Source: an uncultured Clostridia bacterium
GTDB lineage: Bacteria > Bacillota > Clostridia > Oscillospirales > Ruminococcaceae
Direction of reading: 5' to 3'
Assembly: GCA_945923775.1 (NCBI GenBank)
Contig: CAMELR010000029.1
Span: 1 to 32,747 of the forward strand
Length of the DNA stretch: 32,747 nucleotides
Part shown: positions 21,744 through 31,015 of the stretch, piece after piece
How positions within the stretch are numbered: the first letter of the stretch is position 1
Layout: every line of letters starts with the position of its first letter
Notes under the pieces: generated by a model
Seen by the model: the letters and a program-made list of their open reading frames with translations, nothing else
The model's database searches: none
What the model was told of the DNA's origin: nothing
Translations under genes and position numbers: made by a program

Positions 21744-23999
21744 ATGACAGAGAAGGCTGTTGTTCTCAGCAGGAGGACAGCGAAAACGAAAACGGGCAGC
21801 ATACTTGCGGGGGGAGCCTGGGCGGCGGCAGGTCTGCTGATGGAGGTAAGCTCCGGCGGCGGAAGCGTTGGAGCGTCCGCGCTGGCAGCGGGAATCACCG
21901 CCGCAAATGGAATATGGATCTACGCCGGTGGAATAGTCGGAGCGCTGCTGAAGGGCTTCCCCGGCGGTTACATAGGAATAGGCGGTCTTGCGATAGTGCT
22001 CGCCGGGCGGCTTATCCCGCAGGTGAGGAACGTCAGGATAAGGTGCGTGATCCAGGGACTGCTTGCCGCGGCTGCGGCGTTTTTCCCGGCATGCGCAGAG
22101 TACACCTCGCCGTCGGCGCTGCTGAGCGGGATAATCTCAGCGTTCACCGCCGGAATATTCGCGGCGTGCGTCCTGCTGCTTTACGACCGCGCGTCCGTGC
22201 GCGGGTTCGATATCTCCGACCCCGGCGACTGCGCCCTTGGAGCGGTCGCGGCGGGTATAGCCTTCATGAGCCTCGGCGGACTGGAACTTCCCTTCTGTAA
22301 TGTCGGCAGGCTGCTTGCAGGATTCCTGCTGCTTGCCGCTACAGAGCGGAAAGGCGTACAGGGCGCCGTCCTGGGAATCCCGGCGGTTTGCGGTCTGTGC
22401 GTTTCCGGAGGTACGAACATGCCGGGAGTCGGAGTGATCGCGCTGGCGGCGGTGATGAGCTGCTTTCTGAGCAGATACGGGCGTATAACGCGGGCTGTTG
22501 GGTACCTGTTTTTCGGCTGCGCCGGAATACTCGCAGGATCAGTGATGGAAGGCTCCTGGAGCATTTTCGCCGAGCTTTCCGCCGGAGGAATAGCGTTCGC
22601 GCTTATCCCGGCAAAGTTCATCTCGGGAGCAGAGGCGGAACGCACTGATATTCCCGCGGCAAGGGTGCTCAGGGAGCGCCTTAACTTCGCCGCCGGAGCA
22701 GTGGAGGGAGTCAATACCGGGCTTGAGGCCGCCGCAGATACTCTGGAGCGGAGATACTCTGCGAGCCTGATACAGGTCGCAGACAACGCCGCCGACAGAG
22801 CCTGCCGCTGCTGTCCGAACAATATGATATGCTGGGGTCAGAAATACGAGCTGTTCCACGGTGAATTTGAGCGGCTTGTGAAGCAGCTCCGGACCGGCGG
22901 CGAGATATCCGAGCAGTCTATGAATCCGCTTGCGGCCGCAGAGTGCGTCAACCGCCCCGGAGTGATCGCTGGGGTTCGCCGCGCCTACGAGCAGTATCTC
23001 AGGGAATCCGGCGAGCAAAAACACATTAAGGAGCTTCGGCGGCTGTTTTCGGAGCAGCTTGGCGCTTTCGGTGAGACACTCCGCGATATGGGAAACGCCG
23101 CCGGGAAGCTCCGTGCCGGAAGCCGCACCGCCGAGCGCCGCGCCGAGAAGGTCTTGCAGGAATGCGGGCTTACTGACACGTCGGCGTTCGTGACATTTGC
23201 AAAGGGTGGCAGGCTGCGTCTGGAGGCATATGGCAGCGGCTCGCTGAATTCCGACCGGGAATACCTCGGGGAGCTGCTGATACGCGCCCTCGGCAGGGAG
23301 CTCGACCTCCCGGAAGTCAGCACAAGCGGCGGCAGGGTAAGGGTGACCGCTTCACAGAGGGCGGCGATGTCCGCCGAGGTGGGAGTATGCCAGTTATGCC
23401 GTGGGAAAAACCGTGTCTGCGGCGACTGTTGCGACAGCTTCACCGACCCTTCCGGGGCGCTGTATGTGGTGCTGTCCGATGGCATGGGCAGCGGCAGCAG
23501 GGCGCGTATCGACTCCGCGTTAGCGTGCAGCCTGACCTCGCGGCTGATAAAGAGCGGGATATCGCTCAGCGCCGTGCTTGAGACGGTCAACACTTCACTT
23601 ATGGTGAAATCTGCGGACGAGAGCTTTGCAACGCTTGATATCTGCCGGATAGACCTGAATTCCGGCGAGGCGGTCATCTACAAGGCAGGAGCCGCCGCGA
23701 CCTATATAAAGAGCGGCGGGAGAATGTCCCGGGCGGTGCTTTCCTCACAGCCGATAGGCTCCGGAGGGAGCGTCACAGTGCCTGCGCAGAAGTTCCACGT
23801 TACGGCAGGTGATATTGTGGTGATGACCACCGACGGAGCTTCCCTCGATGAGGAGTGGCTGTCAAGGGAGCTTTCCAGGGAACTCCCCGATAAAGGCGGC
23901 CCGCAGGAGCTTTCAGAGCGGATAGCTCACGCCGCACGCAGCGCTGAAAACGGAAGGGAGGACGATATCAGTATAATTACAGTTGTAATTGGAAGATAG
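21744..23999 (+). CDS. spoIIE: Stage II sporulation protein E phosphatase
   Basis: This 751-residue membrane-anchored PP2C-type serine phosphatase dephosphorylates SpoIIAA in the forespore and so activates sigma-F; it also acts at the polar septum. The N-terminal ~300 residues are strongly hydrophobic with about ten membrane segments. A central region with cysteines (CRCCPNNMICWG) and coiled-coil character follows. The C-terminal PP2C domain has the metal site SDGMGSG (Asp579) and ENGREDDISIITVVIGR at the end. Length is close to known SpoIIE. The start at 21744 follows AAAGGA. It is the clearest evidence for sporulation in this organism. Confidence 0.95.
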   Translation: MTEKAVVLSRRTAKTKTGSILAGGAWAAAGLLMEVSSGGGSVGASALAAGITAANGIWIYAGGIVGALLKGFPGGYIGIGGLAIVLAGRLIPQVRNVRIRCVIQGLLAAAAAFFPACAEYTSPSALLSGIISAFTAGIFAACVLLLYDRASVRGFDISDPGDCALGAVAAGIAFMSLGGLELPFCNVGRLLAGFLLLAATERKGVQGAVLGIPAVCGLCVSGGTNMPGVGVIALAAVMSCFLSRYGRITRAVGYLFFGCAGILAGSVMEGSWSIFAELSAGGIAFALIPAKFISGAEAERTDIPAARVLRERLNFAAGAVEGVNTGLEAAADTLERRYSASLIQVADNAADRACRCCPNNMICWGQKYELFHGEFERLVKQLRTGGEISEQSMNPLAAAECVNRPGVIAGVRRAYEQYLRESGEQKHIKELRRLFSEQLGAFGETLRDMGNAAGKLRAGSRTAERRAEKVLQECGLTDTSAFVTFAKGGRLRLEAYGSGSLNSDREYLGELLIRALGRELDLPEVSTSGGRVRVTASQRAAMSAEVGVCQLCRGKNRVCGDCCDSFTDPSGALYVVLSDGMGSGSRARIDSALACSLTSRLIKSGISLSAVLETVNTSLMVKSADESFATLDICRIDLNSGEAVIYKAGAAATYIKSGGRMSRAVLSSQPIGSGGSVTVPAQKFHVTAGDIVVMTTDGASLDEEWLSRELSRELPDKGGPQELSERIAHAARSAENGREDDISIITVVIGR

Positions 24000-24078
24000 G
24001 AAATTAGGATTTGAAATTGTGGCGCGCACTTTGCGTAGGGTTTTAATGTGCTGGAAGTGGGAGGACGGAAAACTATAA

Positions 24079-24323
24079 TTTAGCGGGTACAGATTAAATA
24101 TCGCGTCAGCAATTGGTTTTCGCTTCCTTTTGCTTACAAAAGGAAGTGGGAGCGTGAGGGCAAAGCCCTCACACTTCGCGCGCTAGCGCGCAGAGTAGCC
24201 GCACTTCGTGCGGAGGTTTCGCCTGACGGCGACGAGGGCGCTGCCCTCGACTCTCAAGCCTTTTGAAAAAGGCTTGACCTAAAACTTAATTGCTGACGCG
24301 GTAGTTAACATGTAGCCGCTAAA
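24079..24323. mobile_element. Composite hairpin element with terminal inverted repeats, copy 3
   Basis: The element is about 245 bp. Outer ends TTTAGCGG (24079-24086) and CCGCTAAA (24316-24323) are complementary. Inner exact 13-bp inverted repeats CGCGTCAGCAATT (24102-24114) and AATTGCTGACGCG (24288-24300) follow, with partial pairing between. Inside are at least seven hairpins: 24123-24146, 24154-24172, 24178-24191, 24199-24213, 24219-24232, 24234-24249 and 24254-24277. The stretch 24112-24146 is identical to 14175-14209. No coding capacity. It fills the gap between convergent spoIIE and metK. Interpreted as a non-autonomous mobile or REP-like unit. Confidence 0.62.
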
Positions 24324-24348
24324 CAACAATTTATCAATACACACAAAA

Positions 24349-24372
24349 ATCCCCGGAGAACACTCCGGGGAT
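24349..24372 (-). terminator. Terminator of metK
   Basis: ATCCCCGGAG and CTCCGGGGAT form a perfect 10-bp stem with a 4-nt loop. On the minus strand it is followed by TTTTTGTGT, eight bases after the metK stop. Confidence 0.9.
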
Positions 24373-24380
24373 AATTTTAA

Positions 24381-25553
24381 TTACTTGATTGCTGCCTTGA
24401 GTGCGTCGACCTTATCAGTACGCTCCCATGCAACATCGAGGTCCTCACGGCCCATATGACCATACGCCGCCAGTGCCTTATACTGCGGCTTACGCAGACC
24501 CAGCGCCTCAATGATCGCAGCCGGTCTGAAATCGAACACCTCAGCTACTGCTGCGGAAATAACATCGTCGTCGACCTTACCGGTGCCGAATGTGTCAACG
24601 AAAATGGAAACCGGCTTCGCAACGCCGATAGCGTATGCGACCTCGATCTCAGCCTTCTCAGCAAGCCCGGCAGCTACTACGTTCTTTGCTGCATATCGAG
24701 CCATGTACGCCGCGGAACGGTCAACCTTTGTCGGATCCTTTCCGGAGAATGCTCCGCCGCCGTGACGGGAGTATCCGCCGTAAGTATCAACGATGATCTT
24801 TCTGCCGGTCAGGCCGCTGTCGCCCATAGGACCGCCTACAACGAATCTTCCTGTAGGATTGATGTAGTACTTGGTCTGATCGTCGAGAAGCTCAGCCGGA
24901 ATGGTGGGCTTGATGACCTTCTCGATAATGTCAGCGCGGATCTGCTCCAGTGTAGCAGAAGCAAGGTGCTGCGAGGATACAACGACTGTATCAACGCGGA
25001 CAGGCTTGCCGCTGTCGTACTCTACCGTAACCTGGGTCTTTCCATCCGGAAGCAGGTAGGGGATAGTGCCGTCCTTGCGGACTGCTGTGAGCTTCTTCGC
25101 GAGCTTGTGCGCGAGGCTTATCGGCATAGGCATGAGCTCCGGAGTTTCGGTGCATGCGTAGCCGAACATCATGCCCTGGTCGCCGGCGCCGGTGTCGTGC
25201 GCGTTCTCGGCTCTGCCCTCGAGCGCGTTGTTTACGCCCATTGCAATATCAGGGGACTGCTTGTCGATGGTGGTGAATACAGCGCAGCTATTAGCGTCGA
25301 AGCCGTACTCGGAACTGGTGTAGCCGATATCGCGGACGGTCTTGCGCACGATAGACGGAATGTCGATCTGCGCGGTGGTGGTGATCTCGCCCATTACTGT
25401 TACCATACCGGTGGTGGTGAGGGTCTCGCAGGCAACTCTGCCCATGGGATCCTGCTCAAGGATAGCATCGAGGATCGCGTCGGAAATGTTGTCGCAGATC
25501 TTGTCGGGGTGTCCCTCGGTTACGCTCTCGGAGGTGAATAAATACTTGCTCAT
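24381..25553 (-). CDS. metK: S-adenosylmethionine synthetase
   Basis: This 390-residue cytoplasmic enzyme makes S-adenosylmethionine from methionine and ATP. It shows [10 protein letters not shown] (12-21, with the catalytic His15), [16 protein letters not shown] (hexapeptide), the P-loop-like [16 protein letters not shown] and [11 protein letters not shown]. Full length. The start follows AAAGGA. It is regulated by the SAM-I riboswitch at 25607-25786, so its own product represses it. Confidence 0.98.
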   Translation of the reverse strand: MSKYLFTSESVTEGHPDKICDNISDAILDAILEQDPMGRVACETLTTTGMVTVMGEITTTAQIDIPSIVRKTVRDIGYTSSEYGFDANSCAVFTTIDKQSPDIAMGVNNALEGRAENAHDTGAGDQGMMFGYACTETPELMPMPISLAHKLAKKLTAVRKDGTIPYLLPDGKTQVTVEYDSGKPVRVDTVVVSSQHLASATLEQIRADIIEKVIKPTIPAELLDDQTKYYINPTGRFVVGGPMGDSGLTGRKIIVDTYGGYSRHGGGAFSGKDPTKVDRSAAYMARYAAKNVVAAGLAEKAEIEVAYAIGVAKPVSIFVDTFGTGKVDDDVISAAVAEVFDFRPAAIIEALGLRKPQYKALAAYGHMGREDLDVAWERTDKVDALKAAIK

Positions 25554-25606
25554 TCGTTTTTCCTTTCTGAATTGTGTATGTTCCGTACTTCTCTGTAAAC
25601 AAAAAA

Positions 25607-25786
25607 CTCACTCCAAGGAGTGAGCCGAAATTCGTATCACTCCTTATCTTTCGGCCGGATAACCGCCGCAGGAAGTAGCACCTTTTCCCTCCGCACCGTG
25701 GAAAACCACGGGTATCAACAGGAGAGGTTGCCGGGCTTCATAGGGACCAGTCCCCCGCATAATGCACGAAGCCGCTCTTGATAAGG
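25607..25786 (-). ncRNA. SAM-I riboswitch with terminator before metK
   Basis: Read on the minus strand: CTTATCAAGAGCGG (P1 5' side), GGGGGACTGGTCC, GATGAAGCC-like ATGAAGCCCGGCAACC, a GGTGCTACTTCCTGC segment and closing GATAAGG (25649-25643) are the S-box core. The terminator is CTCACTCC-AAGG-type: CTCACTCC/GGAGTGAG (25607-25624), followed by six Ts. SAM binding would expose this terminator. Confidence 0.96.
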
Positions 25787-25802
25787 TTTTTTGTCGATTA
25801 TT

Positions 25803-25831
25803 AGTATATCATATACTTATATATTTGTCAA
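25803..25831 (-). promoter_or_regulatory. Promoter of metK
   Basis: On the minus strand TTGACA (25831-25826), 17 bp, TATACT (25808-25803), directly upstream of the riboswitch. Confidence 0.85.
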
Positions 25832-25859
25832 GTGGAAATCCATCGGAAATAATGACTAA

Positions 25860-25900
25860 TTTCCGTTAATAAGTAAGCCTTTTTTCATGCATAACGGAAA
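25860..25900. repeat. Inverted repeat after whiA
   Basis: TTTCCGTTA (25860-25868) and TAACGGAAA (25892-25900) are exact complements separated by 23 bases. It lies ten bases after the whiA stop and before the metK promoter. It may form the 3' end of the four-gene operon transcript, but lacks a clear U-tract. Confidence 0.45.
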
Positions 25901-25910
25901 GCCGCCGCAG

Positions 25911-26822
25911 TCATTCCGGTCTGGAGCTTCTCAGCTCCTCGGCGAGCTTCGACAGCTTTTTTAATCGGTGGTTCAGCCCGCTGCGGCTTATCTTCTCGGG
26001 GAACATTCCGCACAGCTCCGACAGTGACATCTCCGGATTCTCCACGCGCAGCCGCGCGGTCTCCCGCAGGTCGGGTGAGAGCCAGTCCGCGCCCATGGTG
26101 CTGAATATGTACTCGATATCCGCGGTGCTCTTGTTGGATGCCGCCACCGTTTTGTCAAGGTTCGCGTTTTCGCAGTTCACCGAGCGGTTCACACGGTTGC
26201 GGAAATCCTTGACTATCTTCACCTGCATTATCTCCATAGAGTGATTCGCGGCGCCGATATAGGTCAGGCAGTCCTCGATGAGCTCGCTCTCCTTCGCGTA
26301 CAGCACCGTTTTCTTGGAGCGCGCCCCGCCCCGGGTGGTCTCCTTGAGGGACATTCCATGCTCCGCGATGAAATCCAGCAGCGCCGGAGTGCGGTCGTTC
26401 TCGGGGAGCACCAACTCAAGGTGATACTCCTTGTTGGGATCGGTGACGGAGCCGCAGCTCACGAACACTCCCCGCAGGAAAGCTCCGCTTTCCTCGTCGC
26501 CGCCGCTGACCGCTTCCCTGCTTATCGAGCTGAAATCTCCGAACCGCTCCGCGATATCCTCCCAGCCGCTGCGTATCTTCAGCGTATAAAGCGATCCGGA
26601 ATTCTTCACCAGCCGCACTATTCCGGTGTGGACATTCGGGAATACCGCCCGTATCAGTTCCGCGGCGGCGTTCATCAGGTCGATGTTTTCGGTCTGTATC
26701 AGCGGTCTGCCCTCGTCCATGCGGGAAGCGTACATTATGCCGTAGAGCATTGCTTCCGCCTGCTGCGGGGAAAGCTCCCTGACATCGCATAATTCCTTCT
26801 TGATATCTGAACTGAATGACAT
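25911..26822 (-). CDS. whiA: DNA-binding protein WhiA
   Basis: This 303-residue DNA-binding protein of the WhiA (formerly DUF199) family is conserved in Gram-positives and linked to cell division and, in actinobacteria, sporulation. The N-terminal part corresponds to the degenerate LAGLIDADG homing-endonuclease-like fold (SGAFLRGVFVSCGSVTDPNKEYHLEL). The C-terminal ~80 residues form a helix-turn-helix (MSLSELCGMFPEKISRSGLNHRLKKL written in parts: SLSELCGMFPE, SRSGLNHRLKK). In many Firmicutes whiA follows yvcJ/yvcK; here it is instead the last gene of a run with the phosphoesterase 13 bp upstream. The start follows GGAGAGG. Confidence 0.93.
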   Translation of the reverse strand: MSFSSDIKKELCDVRELSPQQAEAMLYGIMYASRMDEGRPLIQTENIDLMNAAAELIRAVFPNVHTGIVRLVKNSGSLYTLKIRSGWEDIAERFGDFSSISREAVSGGDEESGAFLRGVFVSCGSVTDPNKEYHLELVLPENDRTPALLDFIAEHGMSLKETTRGGARSKKTVLYAKESELIEDCLTYIGAANHSMEIMQVKIVKDFRNRVNRSVNCENANLDKTVAASNKSTADIEYIFSTMGADWLSPDLRETARLRVENPEMSLSELCGMFPEKISRSGLNHRLKKLSKLAEELRSSRPE

Positions 26823-26835
26823 TTTATCCTCTCCG

Positions 26836-27387
26836 TCAGCCGTTAAGCGCGTAGGTCAGAAGCTCCACGCCGGTTTCGAGCTGCTTTATCGTGAAAACTC
26901 CGTTCTCGTATATCATGTAGCTGCGGGGCTTGCCCTCCTTAGGCAGAGACACCGAGCCGTCGTTCAGGCAGTGTATGCCGTTCACGCACTCCGCATTAAA
27001 AACATGCGTATGACCATTGATAAGCACGTCCCCGGGATTCAGCGGCGGCAGATTCTGCGGATTATAGTGGTGCCCGTGTGTGAGGTAGAAGCAGCGCCCG
27101 CCCTCCAGTATAAGCGCGTAGTCCGCAAGCACCGGGAATTCCAGCACCATCTGGTCGACCTCGGTGTCGCAGTTTCCGCGTACGCACATAAGCTGTGACT
27201 TCATGGGATTCAACATAGCGATGACCGTTTTCGGCGCGTGACCCTCCGGAAGGTCGTTGCGCGGGCCGTGGTAGAGGATATCCCCCAGCAGGCAGAGCCG
27301 CTCGGCGCCCTCGCGGGAGTAAGCCTCCAGCATTTTCTCGCAGTACAGCGCGGAGCCGTGTATATCCGAAGCAAACATCAGTTTCAT
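26836..27387 (-). CDS. YfcE-type metallophosphoesterase
   Basis: This 183-residue calcineurin-like phosphoesterase has the two-metal site: Asp8 and His10 (SDIHG), Asp36 (LLGDILYHG), Asn72 (RGNCD), His104 (THGHH) and His126/His128 (GHTHV). Homologues (YfcE, MJ0936-like) hydrolyse phosphodiesters in vitro; the natural substrate is not known. It lies 11 bp after the helicase gene and 13 bp before whiA. The tight spacing suggests co-expression and raises the possibility of a nuclease-like or nucleotide-processing role with the helicase (inference). Confidence 0.88.
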   Translation of the reverse strand: MKLMFASDIHGSALYCEKMLEAYSREGAERLCLLGDILYHGPRNDLPEGHAPKTVIAMLNPMKSQLMCVRGNCDTEVDQMVLEFPVLADYALILEGGRCFYLTHGHHYNPQNLPPLNPGDVLINGHTHVFNAECVNGIHCLNDGSVSLPKEGKPRSYMIYENGVFTIKQLETGVELLTYALNG

Positions 27388-27398
27388 TGCAGTTCTCC

Positions 27399-29621
27399 TT
27401 ACAGATTTTCTTTCATGTCGGCGGTGTCGAGATAGTCCTCGACGTACTGCTTTTTCAGCAGCTCCCGGGGAATATAGTCGTTGTATTTTCCGGATATCTC
27501 GCAGTTATCCGGAATATTGAAGCTGTACTTATCCGCGCCGTCCCGCTTTATCTCGGCGAGTGCGGATTCCAGCTCCTCAAGACTGCGGTCGGTCTTGACC
27601 TCTATGCAGACGGGAATGTACCGGTGCAGCCACACATTAGCGCCGAATCCGCGCTTGCGCAGCTCATACATCAGCGCGGCGCACGCCCTCGTCCCGAGGA
27701 ATGGGAACACCGCGTACAGCGTCGGTGTGATTTTAAGCGCCCTCCCTCCGGAAAACGCTATGCTCCCGCCCGCCAGGCGGTTTTCGGAATCGGATATATC
27801 CGCGTTTGCCATCGCGGCGTTCCGACAGGCGGTGCGTATCTGGTTCAGCCGCTTCTTCGCGGAGTCGTCGAGGAACGCGTATTCCTCGTCGCTGCAAAGC
27901 ACCTCGTGCAGCTTCTTCATCACCTTTGTGTGTACGTACTCGTTGCCGGTATCCTGCCACATATTCGCCGAGATACCCGGGATATGCTTAACGAATATCC
28001 GGCGCTCCTTGAGGTCAAGCTCTGTGACTTCCCACGCCTGACCCGCAAGCGCAAACTGAGCCTTTTCCGGGAACGGAGTCTGCACCGTGCCTATCTCCTC
28101 GGCGTTGCAGCGCACGGAGAACTCCGACGGTACGGAGAACACCGCGAGGAACTCGTAGTTGTTCACCGCCGCCTCGCCCTTCTCGCCGACAAGAAGCCCG
28201 CCGTCCTCGCCGCGCTCTATCTGACCGTTCTCCAGCATGTGCCGCAGGAGTCTGAGGTAGTCGTCCTTGCTGACGTGCTTAAATACTCCCAGGGTGAGAA
28301 TGTACCGGGCAAGTTCCTGCGGCTTAACGCTCCCCTGCGAGGACAGCCAGCTCATCGTCTGGTGGTACAGCAGGCTGTAAGGGAGCTTCGGGAGGTACAT
28401 CGGCTCTATCCAGCGTTCCCGGGTGTAGAGCAGTATCATAGCAATGCACATCACGAAATCCCAGTTTATCTCCTTGTAGAACTCCTGTGGCGGCAGGCTC
28501 ATGTCCCATCGGAACGCAAAGCGCATCTCCGCGACTCCGCCGCGGCGCCCTGTACGCCCCAGGCGCTGAACAAGTCCGGAGACGGTCAGCGGGCAGCCGG
28601 TCTGTACGATACGTTCCAGCTTTCCGAGGTCGATTCCGAGTTCCAGAGTGACGGTCGCTCCGGTGCAGACCGGCTGCTCGGAGGATTTCATCTTCTGCTC
28701 GGTGAACTCCCGCAGCGCCGGGGAGATATTCGCGTGATGAACAAGGTAGTTATCCGGGAGCCGACGCTCCGCGGCTATCCTGCGGAGGTGCGCGATGTTC
28801 TCCTCGACCTCGCCCTTTGAGTTCGAAAAGAGAATGCACCGTTTGTTCCAGGTGCTTTCAAAAAGATAATCGTAATAGTTCTGGAGCAGAACCTTGCTGT
28901 CCGAGTTCGGTATCTTCTCCTTGATGGGAAAGAACCTGACGGAAAGCCGCAGAGTGCGCCCTTTTTCGTGGCACTTTGGAACTATGCAGTCCCTGCCGCT
29001 GTCGGTGTTGAGCCACTGCACTGCGCTGGTGCAGTCCCCGAGGGTCGCTGAAAGACCTATCCGGCGTGGGTGGTACCCGATGAGCCTCGCGAGGCGCTCC
29101 AGCAGGCATAATAGCTGAAGTCCGCGGTCGTTGTCCATGAAGTAGTGCATTTCGTCGATGATGATAAAACGCAGGTCGGAGAACAGCCGGTAAGCTCCGC
29201 TGGAATTGTGCATCAGCATGCTCTCAAGGGATTCCGGCGTGGTCTGGATAACTCCCTGCGGGCGCTTCATCACGCGCTTTTTAGCCGCCGCAGAGGCGTC
29301 GCCATGCCACTTGGTGACGGGTATCGCGGCTTCCTCCAGAAGCCCCTCCAGGCGCTCGAACTGGTCGTTTATCAGCGCTTTCAGCGGGGAAAGGTACAGC
29401 ACTCCAACGCTCGCGGAGGGGTTCTCCCAGAGCTGGGTCAGCACCGGAAGGAACGCGGCTTCCGTCTTTCCACTCGCCGTGCCGCTGGAAAGCAGCAGGT
29501 TCTCGTCGGTGTCGAATATCGCCTTTGCCGCAAGCACCTGTATCTCGCGAAGCTCCTCCCACTTGCAGCGGTAGATGTAATCCTGAATGAACGGAGCGAA
29601 TCTGGAAAATACGTCGGACAT
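27399..29621 (-). CDS. Lhr-like DEAD/DEAH superfamily 2 helicase (BrxHI-like)
   Basis: This 740-residue ATP-dependent helicase has motif I SSGTASGKTE (Lys52), motif II DEMH (156-159), motif III SAT (191-193), a motif V-like ATVTLELGIDLG near 322-333 and motif VI QRLGRTGRRG (352-361). The long C-terminal region (about 365-740) resembles Lhr-type winged-helix and accessory domains. The pairing with a DUF2791/BrxD-like ATPase directly upstream is the same as in some BREX loci, where the helicase is called BrxHI. BREX methyltransferase, PglZ and BrxC are absent here. The ribosome site is GGAGGTG. A DNA-processing function is likely; a defence role is inference. Confidence 0.85.
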   Translation of the reverse strand: MSDVFSRFAPFIQDYIYRCKWEELREIQVLAAKAIFDTDENLLLSSGTASGKTEAAFLPVLTQLWENPSASVGVLYLSPLKALINDQFERLEGLLEEAAIPVTKWHGDASAAAKKRVMKRPQGVIQTTPESLESMLMHNSSGAYRLFSDLRFIIIDEMHYFMDNDRGLQLLCLLERLARLIGYHPRRIGLSATLGDCTSAVQWLNTDSGRDCIVPKCHEKGRTLRLSVRFFPIKEKIPNSDSKVLLQNYYDYLFESTWNKRCILFSNSKGEVEENIAHLRRIAAERRLPDNYLVHHANISPALREFTEQKMKSSEQPVCTGATVTLELGIDLGKLERIVQTGCPLTVSGLVQRLGRTGRRGGVAEMRFAFRWDMSLPPQEFYKEINWDFVMCIAMILLYTRERWIEPMYLPKLPYSLLYHQTMSWLSSQGSVKPQELARYILTLGVFKHVSKDDYLRLLRHMLENGQIERGEDGGLLVGEKGEAAVNNYEFLAVFSVPSEFSVRCNAEEIGTVQTPFPEKAQFALAGQAWEVTELDLKERRIFVKHIPGISANMWQDTGNEYVHTKVMKKLHEVLCSDEEYAFLDDSAKKRLNQIRTACRNAAMANADISDSENRLAGGSIAFSGGRALKITPTLYAVFPFLGTRACAALMYELRKRGFGANVWLHRYIPVCIEVKTDRSLEELESALAEIKRDGADKYSFNIPDNCEISGKYNDYIPRELLKKQYVEDYLDTADMKENL

Positions 29622-29653
29622 TTCGTCACCTCCCTGGGGGCGTTACCGCCGGG

Positions 29654-30976
29654 TCACAGCTCGAAATCCTCGAAGCCGTCTTTCTCATCGGAGGAAGCCT
29701 CCCCCTCAGGCTTTGCAAATTCGAAGCTTTCCTCGCCCATTAGCTGGGCTATGGTCTTGTCGGGATTCTGCATTGCTATGTTCAGCAGCTCGATGTAGTC
29801 GCGTATCATCTCGCGGGGAGTGATGTTCGTTTCCGCGCCTACCCGGCTGAATTCCGCCTTTATAAAGTATATCCTGTCCTCGAGGGTCATGCGGTTTTCG
29901 TAGCCGTATAGCCCCGCGTGTATCTCCGCGAGCTTTTCGCAGAGAACGGTCATTTCCTCGTAGGAAAGCGGCTGAAGCTTGATTATCGGCGCGAGCATGT
30001 CGTGGGTCTCGTCTGTTGCGAAGCGCCCGCGCTCGAGGCGTGAGCGGAGAGCGTCGTAGCTGAATATGCCGCGGCGGGTGTCCTCGATGCACTGGGGAGT
30101 GCCGCCCATGATTATGCCGAGGTGGGAAGCCTTACCCTGCATGACATCGTTGTACATCATCAGTATCTTCTCGTAGTTGTACTGGCGGGTGACTGCATGG
30201 GGTATCTTCATGATGTTCACAAGCTCGTCTATCATGATAACGAAGCCCTTGTAGCCCGCGCTGACGAAAAACGCGGTCAGCAGCTTGATGTAGTCGTACC
30301 AGTTGTCGTCGGTGATAATGACGTTTACGCCGAGATCCTGCTTGGCCTCGGTCTTGGTGGAGTACTCGCCGCGCAGCCACCTTACGGCGCAGGAAGCCTT
30401 CTCGTCGTTTCCGGCGGTGAACGCCTTGTGGTAGGCGTTGATCACCCTCGCGAAATCGAAGCCGTGAACCATATCCTCAAGGCCGCTGATTTCGGTGTAG
30501 ATCTTCTTTTCAACTGCGGAGTCGAAGAACGGATCGTCGGGGCTGGTGCCGGAGGCGACCACCTCGGTGCGGATATTGGTTATCCACTTCTCAAGTATGA
30601 GCGGGAGCGCTCCTCCGTCGGGCTTTGTGCGGACGCTCATATTGCGCATGAGCTCCCGGTAGGTCGCGAGGCCCTGACCCTTCGTACCCATCAGGCGACG
30701 CTCCGGGGAGAGGTCGGCGTCGGCGGTGACGAACCCTCTGTCCATCAGGTGCTGACGCATGGTCTGGAGCATGAAGCTCTTTCCGCTTCCGTATCTGCCG
30801 ACGATGAAGCGGAAAAACGCGCCGCCCTCCTCGGTGATGTCCACATCGTGGAGAAGCGCGTTTATCTCCGCAGTACGTCCTACCGCGATGTATCCAAGCC
30901 CTGTGCGCGGAACTACGCCGCCCTTCAGCGCGTTTATTATTCCGGAAGCTATTCTCTTTGGTACTGCAACTGCCAT
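29654..30976 (-). CDS. DUF2791/BrxD-like P-loop ATPase
   Basis: This 440-residue AAA/STAND-like ATPase has Walker A GRYGSGKS (60-67, Lys66) and Walker B GFVIMIDEL (244-252, Asp250-Glu251). Features of the DUF2791 (BREX system ATP-binding, BrxD) family include an N-terminal IINALKGGVVPRTGL and GRTAEINALLHDVD. The C-terminal tail is acidic. It begins an operon with the helicase (32 bp downstream), then yfcE-like and whiA. The start follows GGAGGT. By analogy it may load or regulate the helicase on DNA. Family assignment is by recognition of motifs and partner, not by search. Confidence 0.8.
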   Translation of the reverse strand: MAVAVPKRIASGIINALKGGVVPRTGLGYIAVGRTAEINALLHDVDITEEGGAFFRFIVGRYGSGKSFMLQTMRQHLMDRGFVTADADLSPERRLMGTKGQGLATYRELMRNMSVRTKPDGGALPLILEKWITNIRTEVVASGTSPDDPFFDSAVEKKIYTEISGLEDMVHGFDFARVINAYHKAFTAGNDEKASCAVRWLRGEYSTKTEAKQDLGVNVIITDDNWYDYIKLLTAFFVSAGYKGFVIMIDELVNIMKIPHAVTRQYNYEKILMMYNDVMQGKASHLGIIMGGTPQCIEDTRRGIFSYDALRSRLERGRFATDETHDMLAPIIKLQPLSYEEMTVLCEKLAEIHAGLYGYENRMTLEDRIYFIKAEFSRVGAETNITPREMIRDYIELLNIAMQNPDKTIAQLMGEESFEFAKPEGEASSDEKDGFEDFEL

Positions 30977-31015
30977 ATTCCTTCGACCTCCAGCATATAA
31001 TTTCTCTATCCCTTT

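Noticed and set aside
27387..28820. 477-codon plus-strand frame opposite the helicase
   Set aside because: Antisense to a gene with all helicase motifs; its translation is arginine/valine-rich without recognisable domains.
25911..30976. A complete BREX phage-defence system
   Set aside because: Only a BrxD-like ATPase and a BrxHI-like helicase are present; BrxC, PglZ, methyltransferase and BrxL are not found in the window.
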